A DNA stretch of 64,000 nt, taken from Brachynemurus nebulosus (taxonomy: Eukaryota; Arthropoda; Insecta; Neuroptera; Myrmeleontidae). Below the pieces are notes generated by a model. It did not search any database, was not told the DNA's origin, and saw nothing but the letters and a program-made list of their open reading frames with translations. The translations under genes and the position numbers were made by a program. Of this stretch, positions 35,901 through 46,876 are shown piece by piece; position 1 is the first letter of the stretch; each line of letters starts with the position of its first letter. Where the stretch lies: positions 38,181,437-38,245,436 of the forward strand of contig JAPWDM010000002.1 in the NCBI GenBank assembly GCA_035578155.1. The letters are read 5' to 3'.

Positions 35901-36784
35901 TGTTACCTGCTTCAAGAAAAATGTCTAGAAACTGGCTTTACGCTTTGTCTGGTAGTACCTATAATATAATAGTGTTCATTGGTCTGTGGTCTGTTGTATA
36001 TCATCACATGTGTTAAAAAATTTTATTTTATGGGGGTGAAATTTCACCTCAGACGCATAACTTATTTTACTTACCTTTCGAAAATATGATACCGATAAAT
36101 GCTAAGTAGACTGCAATCGAAATTATATCATTCAACGTGGAGGAAGCCACCACCAAAGTGTTAACACCGCGCTCTAATCCATACCCATTATCCTCTAAAT
36201 GAAATAAACATGGAAAAATAACGCTTGGAGATACACCAGCTAAAATAAGTCCCATCAGTATAGACCAAAGGACCGGAATACTCAATATAGGCCAACACAA
36301 CGCAACCATAATGAATGTTTCAACCACCGCTGGTAAAATGGCAATAAGTACGATAAATAAACTTTTACTTTTTAAAACATCAATGTCTAAATTTAGCCCA
36401 GCTGGTAGCATAATATTTACTAACGCCAATTGTCGTAGCACGGCTGCAAATTTTTTATACGGTTCGCTCAATTCAAAATATCCAATATTTCGTAAAAGAA
36501 TACCAAAAAACATTTGTCCTAAAATGGCGGGACATTTTAATAATGAAACTAAATAACCTACGACTTTAGCACCAATAAATAAGACCTAAAAATTAGCCAA
36601 AGAAAAAAGTGGTAAATAATTCCGTCTAAAATATTTAAAATATAAAACTTACACATAACATCATAAATTCACTATTAATCCCAACTTCTTCCTGGAATAA
36701 CGAATACCCAATACCCCATAATGAAAGAAACAGAAGGCATAGAGTAGTTTTTTGAGAAATTTCTAGCCAATATTTTATGGCCAT
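29965..36784 (-). CDS. Sodium/proton antiporter, NHA (SLC9B/CPA2) family, at least 7 exons
   Basis: Minus-strand exons: 36653-36784, 36075-36585, 31055-31161, 30827-30991, 30407-30550, 30230-30331 and 29965-30165. Phases agree throughout, giving 453 residues from the ATG at 36784. Landmarks: LKCPAILGQMFFGILLRNIG, AGVSPSVIFP, LQ-type helices with NGPIGFLIGIAFGIFWGII, GDATGFGSAGALGCIIAALI, FEPISFGLIGVAVQL and IPKATVQATLGPVAL. About a dozen membrane segments are expected. Known of the family: exchange of Na+ (or Li+) for H+ across the plasma or organelle membrane. The key pair, Asp-Asp in human NHA2, reads Asn196-Asp197 (STLNDIIS). The N-terminus may be incomplete, since a 5' exon could join at tgacag just before the ATG. 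The donor after 30827 is GTGTGT and less certain than the others. Intron 2 is 4.9 kb. Confidence 0.92.
31558..32731. mobile_element. Nested element with GTCGATTCTGTAAC ends
   Basis: It starts GTCGATTCTGTAACTA and ends with the complement TAGTTACAGAATCGAC. Motifs such as ttacagactgtta, taacagaatgttaa and agctctgtaaa recur at both ends on both strands. No protein is encoded, and the target duplication is not clear. Confidence 0.65.
32735..33000. repeat. AATACCGGTATT-rich transposon end
   Basis: Around 32880-32993 the DNA repeats forms of ataccg(g)aat and ccggtatt, and ends in ccaagccctag, which resembles a hAT terminus (complement CTAGGGCTTGG). The partner end was not identified. Confidence 0.4.
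34465..35048. mobile_element. hAT-like MITE with an AATAACAGTTATT array, 584 bp
   Basis: It starts TAGAGATGAGC and ends GATCATCTCA. It is flanked by GTTGTGAT (34457-34464) and ATTGTGAT (35049-35056), an 8 bp duplication with one change. Near both ends are many copies of taactgttatt / aataacagtta, probably subterminal binding motifs. No protein is encoded. It lies in NHA intron 2. Confidence 0.75.
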
Positions 36785-39700
36785 CTTCTGTCATAATTTA
36801 TTTTAACTTTAAATGATCTGTAATTAAATTTTTCAAAAATTAATAAGAGGATAAAATTACAAAATTTTTTTATTGACTATGAATTTGGTGGGGAATTACT
36901 TTCGATTTAGAACAAACGACATCTAGGGGCTAAACCACCTTCTAGACTTCCAGATTTATAAAATACAATTTCACAGTTTAAATTAAACTACATAGCAGCT
37001 ATTGCAATATAATATGCAACGTGTGCAGTATTTAAATTTGACCTTAATCTATACTAAAGCTACTTAATCTAAATATTAGGTAAGTCACCTTAAATAATTT
37101 ATAATAACTTATAAACAGTGGCCTAAAAGACGGTTTTAGGAACGTAAAAATGAATTAATTGTATCATTTTAAATCTAAATCTCCATCTAATAAATCTGAA
37201 TTACCACTAATTTAGTTTTTGAAAAAGGAAAATATACCTTATTAAATATACCTAATTTATTTCGATTTTAAAAAATGAAGAATACTTACATATATTATAT
37301 TTAAATTATTTTTTAAAAAATATTTTAATTTTTTCTCAAATAATTTAAAATTAAAAGAAACCACGTTAATACTGTTCTAAAATTTATTAAAAACGCTCTC
37401 TGATAATAAAAATACGGCTACAGATATTATGATACTGTTTAATAATATTGTACTTAATACAATCAATTTATTAATTAATAAGATAAAAATTTAAAATAAA
37501 CATAGATATGACATGATTAAGAAAATATTAAAATATGCAAGTACTTAGCTCTTGTATTAATATTACTCACAAGGAAAGGGCAAGAAGTCGAAAATTCAAA
37601 AAAATTTGAAACTTTGTCAGTATAGGGAGGTGACTACCTAATAAGATAAAAAATATCAGCTGCTGCTAAAAAACGTTTTTAAGGGGTGAACCACCCCCTC
37701 AAAGTTGGAACAGAAAAATTTAAAAATTGATGAAATTTTGTTTATACGTACCTTAAAAAGTTATCGTAACAAATATAACATTATTTTTTGCATTTGCACA
37801 TTTTTAAGGGTTGAAACCACCCCTCAACTATGTACTTAAAAATTTAAAAATTGATGATATTTTGTTTATATATACTATACAGAGCTTTAATAATAAATAT
37901 AACATTATTTTTTGCATCTACAAATTTTTAAGGGAAACCACCCCTTCATATGTGTACCTAAAAATTTAAAAATTGATGATATTTTGTTTATATATATACT
38001 ATATTATAGTGTTCTAATAATAAATATAACATTATTTTTTAAATCTATAAATTTTTTGGGGTTGAAACTACCCCTTCATATGTGTACTTAAAAATTTATA
38101 AATTTATAATATTTTGTTTACATATACTATACAGAGCTTTAGTAATAAATATAACATTATTTTTTGTATCCACAAATTTTCAAACCACCCCTTCAAGTGC
38201 GTACCTAAAAATTGAAAAATTGGTGATATTGTGTTTACATAGAGATCTAACGATAAATATATTATAAATATATTCTTTCACACAGTCCTAGGGGGTGAAA
38301 CACTTCCTCCAAGTTGTAAATTAAAAATTTCAAAACTGACAAAATTTTGTTAACAAATACAACAAACACATCAATCTTACAATAAATATATTAAATAATG
38401 TGTAAAATTAGCAATACAAATAGCTTTTAAATAGTGTACTAGACTACTGTGTAGTACATGTAAACAAAATTTCGTCAATTTTTGTTTCTAATTTGGAAAG
38501 AATATTTCACCCCTATCAATGTATGGAAGCAAAAAAAAAAAAAAAAAATTATGAATCCATTTTTATGTGATATGTGAATAAAATCTCGGAATTTTTAAAT
38601 TTTCAAGTTGACAGCTGAAGGAGTGGTTTCACCCTCTTAAAAATGTGTAGGTATAAAAAAAAATATTATATTTGTTACTAAAATTTTTAATATAAAATCT
38701 CGTCAATTTTAAATTTGCTAAGCACACAGTTGAAGGGGTGGTTTCACCCCTTAAAAATGTGTGGACGCAAAAAATAATGTTATATTTATTATTAGAATTT
38801 TGTATTAATGTGTAAAAACAAAATATCATAAATTTATAAATTTTTAAGTACACACATGAAGGGGTGGTTTCAACCCCTAAAGATTTGTATATGCAAAAAA
38901 TAATGCTATATTTATTACTAGAGCTCTATATAGTGTATATAAACAAAATATCATCAATTTTTAAATTTTTAAGTACACATATGAAGGGGTGGTTTCAACC
39001 CCTAAAAATTTGTAGATGCAAAAAATAATGTTATAATTATTATTCGAGCTCTGTATAGTATATATGAACAAAATATCATCAATTTTTAAATTTTTAAGTA
39101 CACAGTTGAGGGGTGGTTTCAACCCTTGAAAATGTGTAAATGCAAAAAATAATGTTATACTTGTTACTAGAACTTTTTAAGGTACCTATAAACAAAATTT
39201 CATCGATTTTTAAATTTTTGAGTTCCAACTTTGAGGGGGTATTTCACCCCTTAAAAACGTTTTTTAGCAGCAACTGATATTTTTTATGTTATTAGGTAGC
39301 CACTCTCTACATACTGACAAAGTTTCAGATTTTTTTGAATTTTCGACTTCTTGCCCTTTCCTTGTCAGCTCATGATGCTTATAAAGTTACAAGTTATAAC
39401 TTACTGAATTTAATCAATGCGAAAAAATTGATAATTGTTATTATTACTCATTGTGTAACATTATTAGAAATAATTTCGTGAATAATCAATGAAGATAATG
39501 TTAATATGTAAAAGTGATAAAATTTATAAAGCAATTTTATTTAAGTTTCCCGCTAAAAATTTTGACTGTCAAAAGTACAAAGGTAGGTACCGCACACAGA
39601 ATATTACAGAACGAACGCTAGTATTTCTATACTACTGAAACCAGTGTAACGACAAAGGATAGAAAATATCCCACCAATATGTTATATATGTGCACGCGGA

Positions 39701-40511
39701 GTTGTGTGTGTTCATAGAGTAATAGAGACAACATATCTATGCCTACACTACTGGAGCCAGTGTAACATGTAAGAGATAGATAATATGTTGTATACACACA
39801 CTGGGTTTACATTGTATTAGTGCGATTTTGTGTATTTGTGTGAGTAACGCAGATAGTAGGGGCGGTCACGTGGGTCAGACACCACACGCATGTACTAGGG
39901 GATGTAACCGATGTAACAATACCAACAACAATCAAGTCCATTATCGTGTGGTTGATCTTCAATCATCGACTGCTACTGACAAACTGACAACTAAGAAGTC
40001 TAATGTCACTAATGAGCACAGAAGTACACATTCGTGATTTCAGAAAAGAGATAGTTGCGGGATCTCTGTCCTCTGTGTGTGTGTTAGTGAGATGGATGGT
40101 TGTGTGTATGGATGTCTTGCATACGCATATACATAACATGCATGTGACACGCATCATGCACGTATACCGTGTCAACACGACGGCAACAATATGACAACAG
40201 TTGAAACACACCCATTGGTAGCTACTAAGTGAATGACAACATAGTTCTGCAAAATGCACATAAATGCCCATAAGTGATTGCAGAAAAGAGATAGTTGTAT
40301 TCTTTCCAGTGTTCTATGGTACCGCGTAATTACATCGAGTTTTTTGACATTTCGAACACTCCATTTTTTGCTTAAAAATTTATTTGCATTAAAATGTTTT
40401 TAAAAATAGAAAATAATCACATTAGATAATTTAATTAAACAAAATATTAATCTTCATGATTTTTTACATACGATGTATAAAATAAAATATAAATTACCAT
40501 AAATTTAAGAG
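36785..40511. other. Intergenic between NHA and TM2D1
   Basis: The two genes are divergent. Besides the 1.8 kb foldback there is a dispersed block at ~39600-40320, inverted with respect to ~4780-5250. An upstream NHA exon may hide at 36785-37560, but none could be pinned down. Confidence 0.5.
37570..39364. mobile_element. 1.8 kb foldback with tandem ~125 bp units in both arms
   Basis: It starts CAAGGAAAGGGCAAGAAGTC and ends in the complement, with TCA on both sides (37567-37569 and 39365-39367). In each arm a unit of ~110-130 bp is repeated about five times. Each unit has a C-rich phrase (aaaccaccccttc or its complement), then aaaatttaaaaattgatgat and aatataacattattttttg. The centre is at ~38465. 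The terminal motif and the 3 bp TNA flank match the tRNA-bearing foldback at 17135. No protein is encoded. Confidence 0.85.
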
Positions 40512-42633
40512 ATGAATTTACGTTTTATTTTGACGATTACGTTAACTCTTCTTTTATTCATCAAATATACTGATTGCTACACTGGCTATAATTGTAACAC
40601 ACTGTTGATGGGGCAATTCCTATGCCCCGATCCAGATATAGATCATATTGATCCAAAAACGCAGCAGTTAAAAGGATGTACAAAAGAGGGGAAAACAAGA
40701 AGTAAGTATACGGAAAAATACAAAAAAAAAAAAAAAAAAATTAAATAAATTAAATAATATACTTATTATTATATTTATAGTTTGGTGTATAGCCGTGGAA
40801 GGAATAATTTGTGCTGAAACAGGAAATTCAAGTTTTACGACGGAAGTGCCATGTAAATGGACGTAAGTGGTTTAATATTTATGTTACGGCTAATACGCAT
40901 GAAATAGAAAATACGCGTATTGACGGGATAATACGCGTATTATGCGAATGCCGTGGATAATACATGAATACGCAAACGATTCTTCTATTAACTAACACAA
41001 ATCGGTTAGGACGCGTTGTATCCAAAACGTCTTGATTTAAATGTTTGTTTTATCAAAATACTCACAGTATTACATCATTCGTTATACATATTGTCCAACA
41101 ATAATTGAATAAAAAGTAAAAACATTACATAAGAGATCGTGTCTATTTATCTCACAAGGAAACATTCGGAGGTGTCCCTCTCCGATTTCGATGATACCGA
41201 TCGAAATCTAAGAAACCCGTATTTTTTTATCTACGGAAAACCTATCTGAAGGGATGAAATCGCCCTTCAAAAATTGAGGTAAAAATTTAATTTTGCAAAT
41301 ATCTCGAAAATGGTAATTAACCTCCACTAAATTGATAACAAATATTAAATCCCTTAAAAGAGTAGAATAGAAGAAAATAGAAAGGCGAAGTTTTTTTTGC
41401 TCGCTAACCATGTTTTTCGGGAAAATTTGAAAAATTTCGAAAAGACTGTTGTCCAATAGGAAGGGAGAATTTTATTTAAATGTAATGAATTTGAGACCCC
41501 TTATAGCGCCTCTAAGTTAACAGCAACCACTGCTGTTCTTTATACTGGATTTGTAGGAAGTTCTGCTGTTCGCGTGATTAATTACTGTACAATACAATTC
41601 TATGTACTTAGAATTAAATTAATTTGTGAATAACGTTCAACCCTTTAAATTTACCTACAATAGACTCCCAACAAATTTATTAACTAAAAGTTAATTGTGT
41701 AATAACCAACGGCCGTTGTAATGGCGTAGCAAAGGGGGTGCAAGGGGTATTATCATGACCCGGGCGCCACTTTGAGAGGGGCGTCAAAAGCTAATAGGAG
41801 GAGCGCTATTTAAATTTTTTTTTGTGTTTGTCATTAGAATTTTGTTACGTGAAAGTGTAGGGAAATTACGAAATTACATCCAGGTTATGACTTCAAATAT
41901 ATAGATACACAAACAAAGCATTGGTGAGCAAAGGAAAAGGTTCTTAAGGCAACTTTTAGGGAAAAATTTAAAATACAAATTTACGAGAAAGATTTTTTGC
42001 GAAATTTTAAATACACCATTGCACTACCTAAAATTTTTAAAATTTTGGAAGTTAAGCAAATAAATTGTCACGCACCGGGCGCGAGTTATGCTCGCTACGC
42101 CTCTGGGTCGTTGGTTATAATCGGAACCCTTCATATAAATCGCGTAGAAACCGGATGATTGTCGAAAATGTTTGAAATACCTCCATTTCGTCACGTATTA
42201 TCCGGCGTCTTTGGCTGATTCGCGATTTAGCTGGCTAGTACGCTTAATGGAAATTTTCACATATTAGCCGTAGTAACATTTATATTGTATCAGTTGCTCC
42301 ACTGAATTATTCCTTTTCAGAAATGGTTACTCGTTCGAGACTGCTCTTTTATTATCCGTATTCCTGGGAATGTTTGGCGCCGATCGATTTTATTTAGGAT
42401 ATCCTGGATTTGGATTGCTCAAATTATGTACTTTTGGATTTATGTTTCTCGGGCAATTGATTGATATTTTATTAATTGCCACCCAGACTCTAGGTCCAGC
42501 TGACGGTTCTGCGTACGTGATCCCATACTATGGAGCTGGTATTACCATAATCAGAAGTGATAATAATACGTATCGATTACCGAAAGATGATTGGAATTTA
42601 CCAAAATATTTACTGTTAAAAGATGAAATTTAG
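40512..42633 (+). CDS. TM2D1: TM2 domain-containing protein 1, 3 exons
   Basis: Exons 40512-40701, 40781-40862 and 42321-42633 join to 194 residues. Residues 1-22 are a signal peptide (LTITLTLLLFIKYTDC). A Cys-rich luminal part follows (YNCNTLLMGQFLCPDP). The TM2 domain covers ~93-150: two helices joined by a short loop, with the conserved DRF motif at 112-114 (GADRFYLGYPGFGLLK). The conserved tail GPADGSAYVIPYYG follows. Known of the family: three TM2D paralogues in animals; the fly gene for this one is amaretto, tied to Notch signalling. The Ala-Asp-Gly-Ser tail and the terminal YYG fit TM2D1 rather than TM2D2/3. The 1.46 kb second intron hosts repeats. Confidence 0.92.
41155..41460 (+). 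repeat. Repeat with CAAGGAAAC start, partial copy of the 55.8 kb family
   Basis: TCA then CAAGGAAACATTCGGAGG opens the block, matching the terminal form of the two CAAGGARAGG foldbacks. About 41200-41345 parallels 55770-55925 (tgaaatcgcccttcaa, caaatatctcgaaaa). The right border is not clear. It lies in TM2D1 intron 2. Confidence 0.55.
41695..42125. mobile_element. DNA transposon remnant in TM2D1 intron 2
   Basis: aataaccaacggccgttgta and tgggtcgttggttataat lie at the two ends as imperfect inverted repeats, with tggcgtagc and gctacgcctctgg inside them. The interior is non-coding. Family not assigned; hAT-like is only a guess. Confidence 0.5.
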
Positions 42634-42765
42634 GCACGAGTTTGTGTTGTGTTTATGTATATGAATGATTGTTTGTTTATACATAAGTAATTACTACTGA
42701 TTTTGTAAATATACTTTAATCTTTAATAACTTAAGTGATAGAAATTATTTATGATATTTTTTATG

Positions 42766-42771
42766 AATAAA
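42766..42771 (+). terminator. Polyadenylation signal of TM2D1
   Basis: AATAAA lies 133 nt after the stop codon, followed by AT-rich DNA. It is the best-placed signal for this transcript. Confidence 0.6.
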
Positions 42772-43189
42772 GTATATAAAAATTTTAAAAAGATAATTTA
42801 ACTCTTTAAAAACTTGTAACAAATATGTCTATTAACACGTTAATGGATACAAGACACAACCAATGATAAAAACAATCTCAATTCGAAAACTACCGTATTT
42901 TTCGGCATATAACGCGCACCTTGAACACCAAAAATATTGTCCAAATTTCGTGGTGCGCGTTATACGCCGGATATAAAACGAAATTCTGTAAAAATTGTGA
43001 CGGTTTTTTATTTTAATATTATATATTATTCTTCTGTCTAATAATACAATTAAAGAAAATTTAACAATAATACAAATTTAATAATATAGACCAGGTGTGG
43101 ACAAACGGTCGATCGCGAACAGTTCGACAGTCGATCGCAGACATTTTAATTAATTTACTAGATTAATTTAAAACGTGTACTTAAAAAAT

Positions 43190-43965
43190 CTTAAACGAGG
43201 GAACGACAACCTGCAAAGCTGTGGGTAAGATCAAAATCGAATTTAGAAGTGGCGGCTCGATATGTTTCGATTATTTAAATAATCATTTTCAAGAGCGAAA
43301 AAGACAAGCAAAAAATCAAAATGGACAAAAACTAAATATAAGTTTCGGTGACACCATAACATGGCCGAAAAAATGAATAAAAATTAGCAAAAAAGTAAAA
43401 TAAATAAAAGAAAGTAGAAGAACCGGTTTCGATAACGGGAACAGTCAAAAAATATACCTAAAAGAATATAAAAAATCAAAAAGGTAGGAAAGAAAAGTTT
43501 TTCTTCCTTTCTGACTTTTTATATTTTTATTTTTCGACTGTTCCTGTTTTCCAAACTTTTGAAAAGACGAAAATAAAAAAGTAAATTTAAAAAAAATGGA
43601 ACACTCGACTGCGGAAAAAAGGAACTAAAAAGATGGAAACTAGAAGGAATAGAAAAACAGAAGTTTCCAAACTTTTAAACTGGTTCTTCTTCTTTCTTTT
43701 GTTTATTTCACTTTTTTACTGATTTTGATTCATTTTTAGGCCATGTTATGGTGTCATCGATACTTATATTTAGTTTTTGTCCATTTTGATATTTTGCTTG
43801 TATTTTTCGCCCTTGAAAATGATTATTTAAATAATCGAAACATGTCGAGCCGCTACTTTTAAATTCCATTTTGACCTTACCCACAGTTTTGCAGGTTGTC
43901 GTTTCCTCGTTTAAGATTTTGATTTTTCTCCACCTGCTGCAGTTGGAATAATTATAATTATACAT
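43190..43965. repeat. Foldback whose arms carry a protein-like frame
   Basis: Arms at about 43190-43430 and 43690-43930 are near reverse complements. On the minus strand 43708-43965 is open for 85 codons (contains CKTVGKVKMEFKSSGSTCFD, YLNNHFQGRKIQAKYQNGQ). The left arm carries the same text with stops. The product is not recognised; the text looks like a structured protein and may be a fragment of a transposon gene or of a captured host gene. Confidence 0.55.
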
Positions 43966-44039
43966 GAATTTAAAATTAAATATGTATCTATTCTACACTT
44001 GCATACAAAGTACCACAAATACACAAATATTAAGTAATT

Positions 44040-44470
44040 TAAAAATGTTATTAAAGTCACTGTTTAATTTATAAAATATAAATTTTGGATTTTTTTGGAA
44101 AGAAAAAATATCTTCATAAAGGCCTTCCAGTTTACTATTTAAGTTCCTTTTTTAATATTTAAAAATAAAACACAAAGGCAATTGGCGGATAAGCATGGGT
44201 GGGAATGCCCTCGTACGAATTGTGTTGTCTCTTTTCCTGCTAACTGCTATTGGCACAAAATTGAAATTTACTGAGATTCAGCCCTTAAAAATTTAAAACC
44301 TTTTTTTAAAGCCCCGATCAACCGAACACTCATCATCAGTTTTGAAACCACCAAAATGACAAATCGCTTGTAGACTTTAAATTACATTTCGCTTGTGGAC
44401 ATTCAATACCGAAGATGAAGGGAAAAATTCGACTTCCGTGATGGGGCCCCGCTGCTCACGGCGTTTTTTA
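44040..44470 (-). repeat. 430 bp dispersed block, second copy
   Basis: Reverse complement of 14640-15075, ending in cccgctgctcacggcg. See that entry. This copy is not inside an obvious hAT element, so the block can move, or be captured, on its own. Confidence 0.8.
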
Positions 44471-44560
44471 TACATATGAAACACTGTTTTGTTTTTGTCA
44501 CCCACCACCAAAGGGTATACATAGGCGGCAGCAGTAACAATAAATGTTGTATTTCCTAAA

Positions 44561-44944
44561 CCTGTTAACCGGGGAATTAGCTATTGCTCAACTCGTTTCA
44601 GAATGGGGACTTTTTGTTCGCAGCGATAAGTAATATCACACCTCAAATAATAAAAGAATATCGTTTTTAACTTATGGTTTTTATTTATTTTGATAAAATA
44701 TTTTATATTTAAAATATAATTCAAATGTATTCAATGTACAAGGAATTAATTGAACAAATTATAATAATTATTTCGCAGTATGATATTGCTTGAAACAGTG
44801 TGGCATACACAAGGCAACACAGCAGTCAGGACACCAGAATCCATGGGACTGAAAGTGTTAATTTCCATGACGAAAAATGTCGTCATGCCCATTGCAGTAG
44901 GCTTTTATGCATGACGAAATATTTCGTCATATCCAGTTAACAGG
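44561..44944. mobile_element. piggyBac-like non-autonomous element
   Basis: It starts CCTGTTAACCGG and ends CCAGTTAACAGG; TTAA follows the right end (44945-44948), but the left flank is TAAA. Inside the right end is the palindrome TGACGAAATATTTCGTCA. Ends of this type with TTAA fit piggyBac-like elements. No transposase. Confidence 0.6.
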
Positions 44945-44949
44945 TTAAG

Positions 44950-45062
44950 CCACTTATATAATGTTTGTTGTTTGTTTGTGTTACATGATCGTGAATGAGT
45001 CAACCAAATAAATAGCTAGTGTTTGTTGTGTGTATGTGTACTGAACTATAAAACTTATCCAT
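44950..45062 (-). repeat. Paralogous empty site of the 13.7 kb hAT insertion
   Basis: On the minus strand this reads through CATTCACGATCATGTAACAC without interruption. It matches, on both sides, the flanks of the hAT element at 13683-16415 (13618-13682 joined to 16424-16455). Confidence 0.8.
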
Positions 45063-45660
45063 GATTGTTTTTTCGGATAGTGAAGAAAATACTCTCAGAT
45101 TTTTTTACAACCCTACCTTAGATTCTCATTCTATGATACAACCGAATCATGATCGACTGAATCTGAATTAAATTTCGGTAGCTATAGCAACATCTGTTTA
45201 TGAATTTTATTTACCGTTTTCTAAAAAGAGTAATGTTGTAGAGTAGAAAAATAAAAATGACCACCAACAAAGAAATACGCCCTCAAATTTTTACCAAAAC
45301 AGGTAATCCATTATAAGAATTATCATACTAGATGTAGGACTAAAAAGGGTTAATAATCTTCGCGTCATAAAATGGATTTGCCATTATCACTGGGATGACA
45401 ACAATATAGTATTATAATTTCCTAAAACACGAATTTTTTATTTTAAACCAAATTTTTGAAGAATTTGTTTTGAAATATAAATAAAAGAAAAATAAGTTTT
45501 TGAAAATATATTTCATGTTTGCTTAAATTCCCTGGCCTTCCGGCCTATCTTAGTAAATTCTTACGAACTGTAAACGTTTAGATAAAATTTTAATTAAAAG
45601 TAAAAATAAAACTTTGATAGGATATAAAAAAGAATTAATGAGAATGATATTGATATGAAG

Positions 45661-46058
45661 CATGTCCCTGCCACTCTACATATAGTCCATTATAAAAAAA
45701 TGGGTCGTTTTCTGACCCGCTGTAACTAATATACCAGATGGCGTTGATGTACAGGGAGTTAAAATTAGAGTCGGGACATGAGTTTCGATAGTTCGCTATT
45801 TTTCATCAGATTCATCTAAAATAAATTGGAAATAAATTAAATATTTAAAAAAATACTTCAACTCAACCTAGAAAGATTAATTAAATTAAAAAATTTTAAT
45901 TCTTTATACTCAATCATATGATAATTAATTTTGACATCTATTTGATGAAAAATGCTCACATGTCCCAACTCTATTTAGTATACTCCCCTACCATCAGCGC
46001 CTCCTAGCAAACTGTGACAGTCATTGGTCCGTCCTTGAAAACAAGTGGCAGGGACATG
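45661..46058. mobile_element. hAT-like MITE, 398 bp, upstream of TIMM13
   Basis: It starts CATGTCCCTGCCAC and ends GTGGCAGGGACATG. It is flanked by a perfect 8 bp duplication ATATGAAG (45653-45660 and 46059-46066). A second inner inverted pair (agtcgggacatga / tcacatgtcccaact) lies inside. No protein. It ends 318 bp before the TIMM13 start codon. Confidence 0.85.
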
Positions 46059-46376
46059 ATATGAAGGCATATGAAGGGTTAAAAAATCTTTAAAGGTTCA
46101 TAACCTCACAATAATGTGTATTTTTATGTTAATCATTTCATAATTTGTAATTTTATTGAGTTATCGAAACTAGTATTAAAAAAAAAAATTGTGTAAAACA
46201 GTAAAAAATTTCATGAGATAAAAAATTAAATCGAATCAAATCCAAGTTTTGAGTATTAATAACCTTAACCTCTTCAAATCGGAACATTGAACAATTTAAA
46301 TAACCTATTTAGATCTAAATTCTAAATCAAACTCACCAAACAAATCTAGTCAAAATTTCAATAAAATATTTAAAAA

Positions 46377-46767
46377 ATGGATTCATTATTAGGTGAAAAT
46401 TTAACCGGTGCCCAAAAAGAAGAATTTATGGAACGATTTAAACAACAAATTGCAATTTCACATGCACAAGAATTACTTACTGTAAGTTTTGAACACCTAA
46501 AAAGGAAAACATCATTTTAACGGGGCCTTAATCTACTTTTACAGAAAATGACGCAGAAATGTTTTCAAAAATGTATTAATAAACCTGGTAGCTACTTAGA
46601 TAGTTCAGAACAGGTACAATTTGTTGAAAAATTTGAATGCTCTGTTTTAATTTTCGATTTTTTCTTGATTTTAGAAATGCGTAGCAATGTGCGTGGATCG
46701 ATATATGGACGCTTGGGGACTAGTTTCGAAAGCGTACGCCACCAGATTACAAAAAGAGAATATGTAG
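46377..46767 (+). CDS. TIMM13: Mitochondrial import chaperone Tim13, 3 exons
   Basis: Exons 46377-46481, 46545-46613 and 46675-46767 (introns of 63 and 61 nt) give 88 residues. The twin CX3C motif is complete: CFQKC and CVAMC, with the spacing KCINKPGSYLDSSEQ between, and MDAWGLVSKAYATRLQKEN after it. Known of the family: Tim13 forms a hexamer with Tim8 in the intermembrane space and hands hydrophobic precursors to the TIM22 or SAM complexes; the cysteines form two disulfides. The short C-terminus after the second motif and the MDAW helix favour Tim13 over Tim8, Tim9 or Tim10. A MITE lies 318 bp upstream and a 770 bp palindrome starts ~110 bp after the stop. Confidence 0.95.
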
Positions 46768-46876
46768 TGTCAAAAATTTTAAAACTATTTTTTATAAAAC
46801 TTCCTGTAAAAAACATATTAAGTAGTTCCAGTGGGTGTCATTTATTTTTTCAGTGGTCAACATATCTGGATAAATA

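Larger units (their letters stand above)
42772..46376. other. Intergenic between TM2D1 and TIMM13
   Basis: A repeat field. At 42895-42965 is an inverted pair containing cggcatataacgcgcacc and gcgcgttatacgccgg, likely transposon ends. It also holds the foldback at 43190-43965, the dispersed block at 44040-44470, a piggyBac-like element, an empty target site and a hAT MITE. No real gene was seen. Confidence 0.5.

Noticed and set aside
37570..39364. CRISPR-like array because of regular repeats
   Set aside because: Units follow each other without unique spacers and are mirrored in a palindrome.
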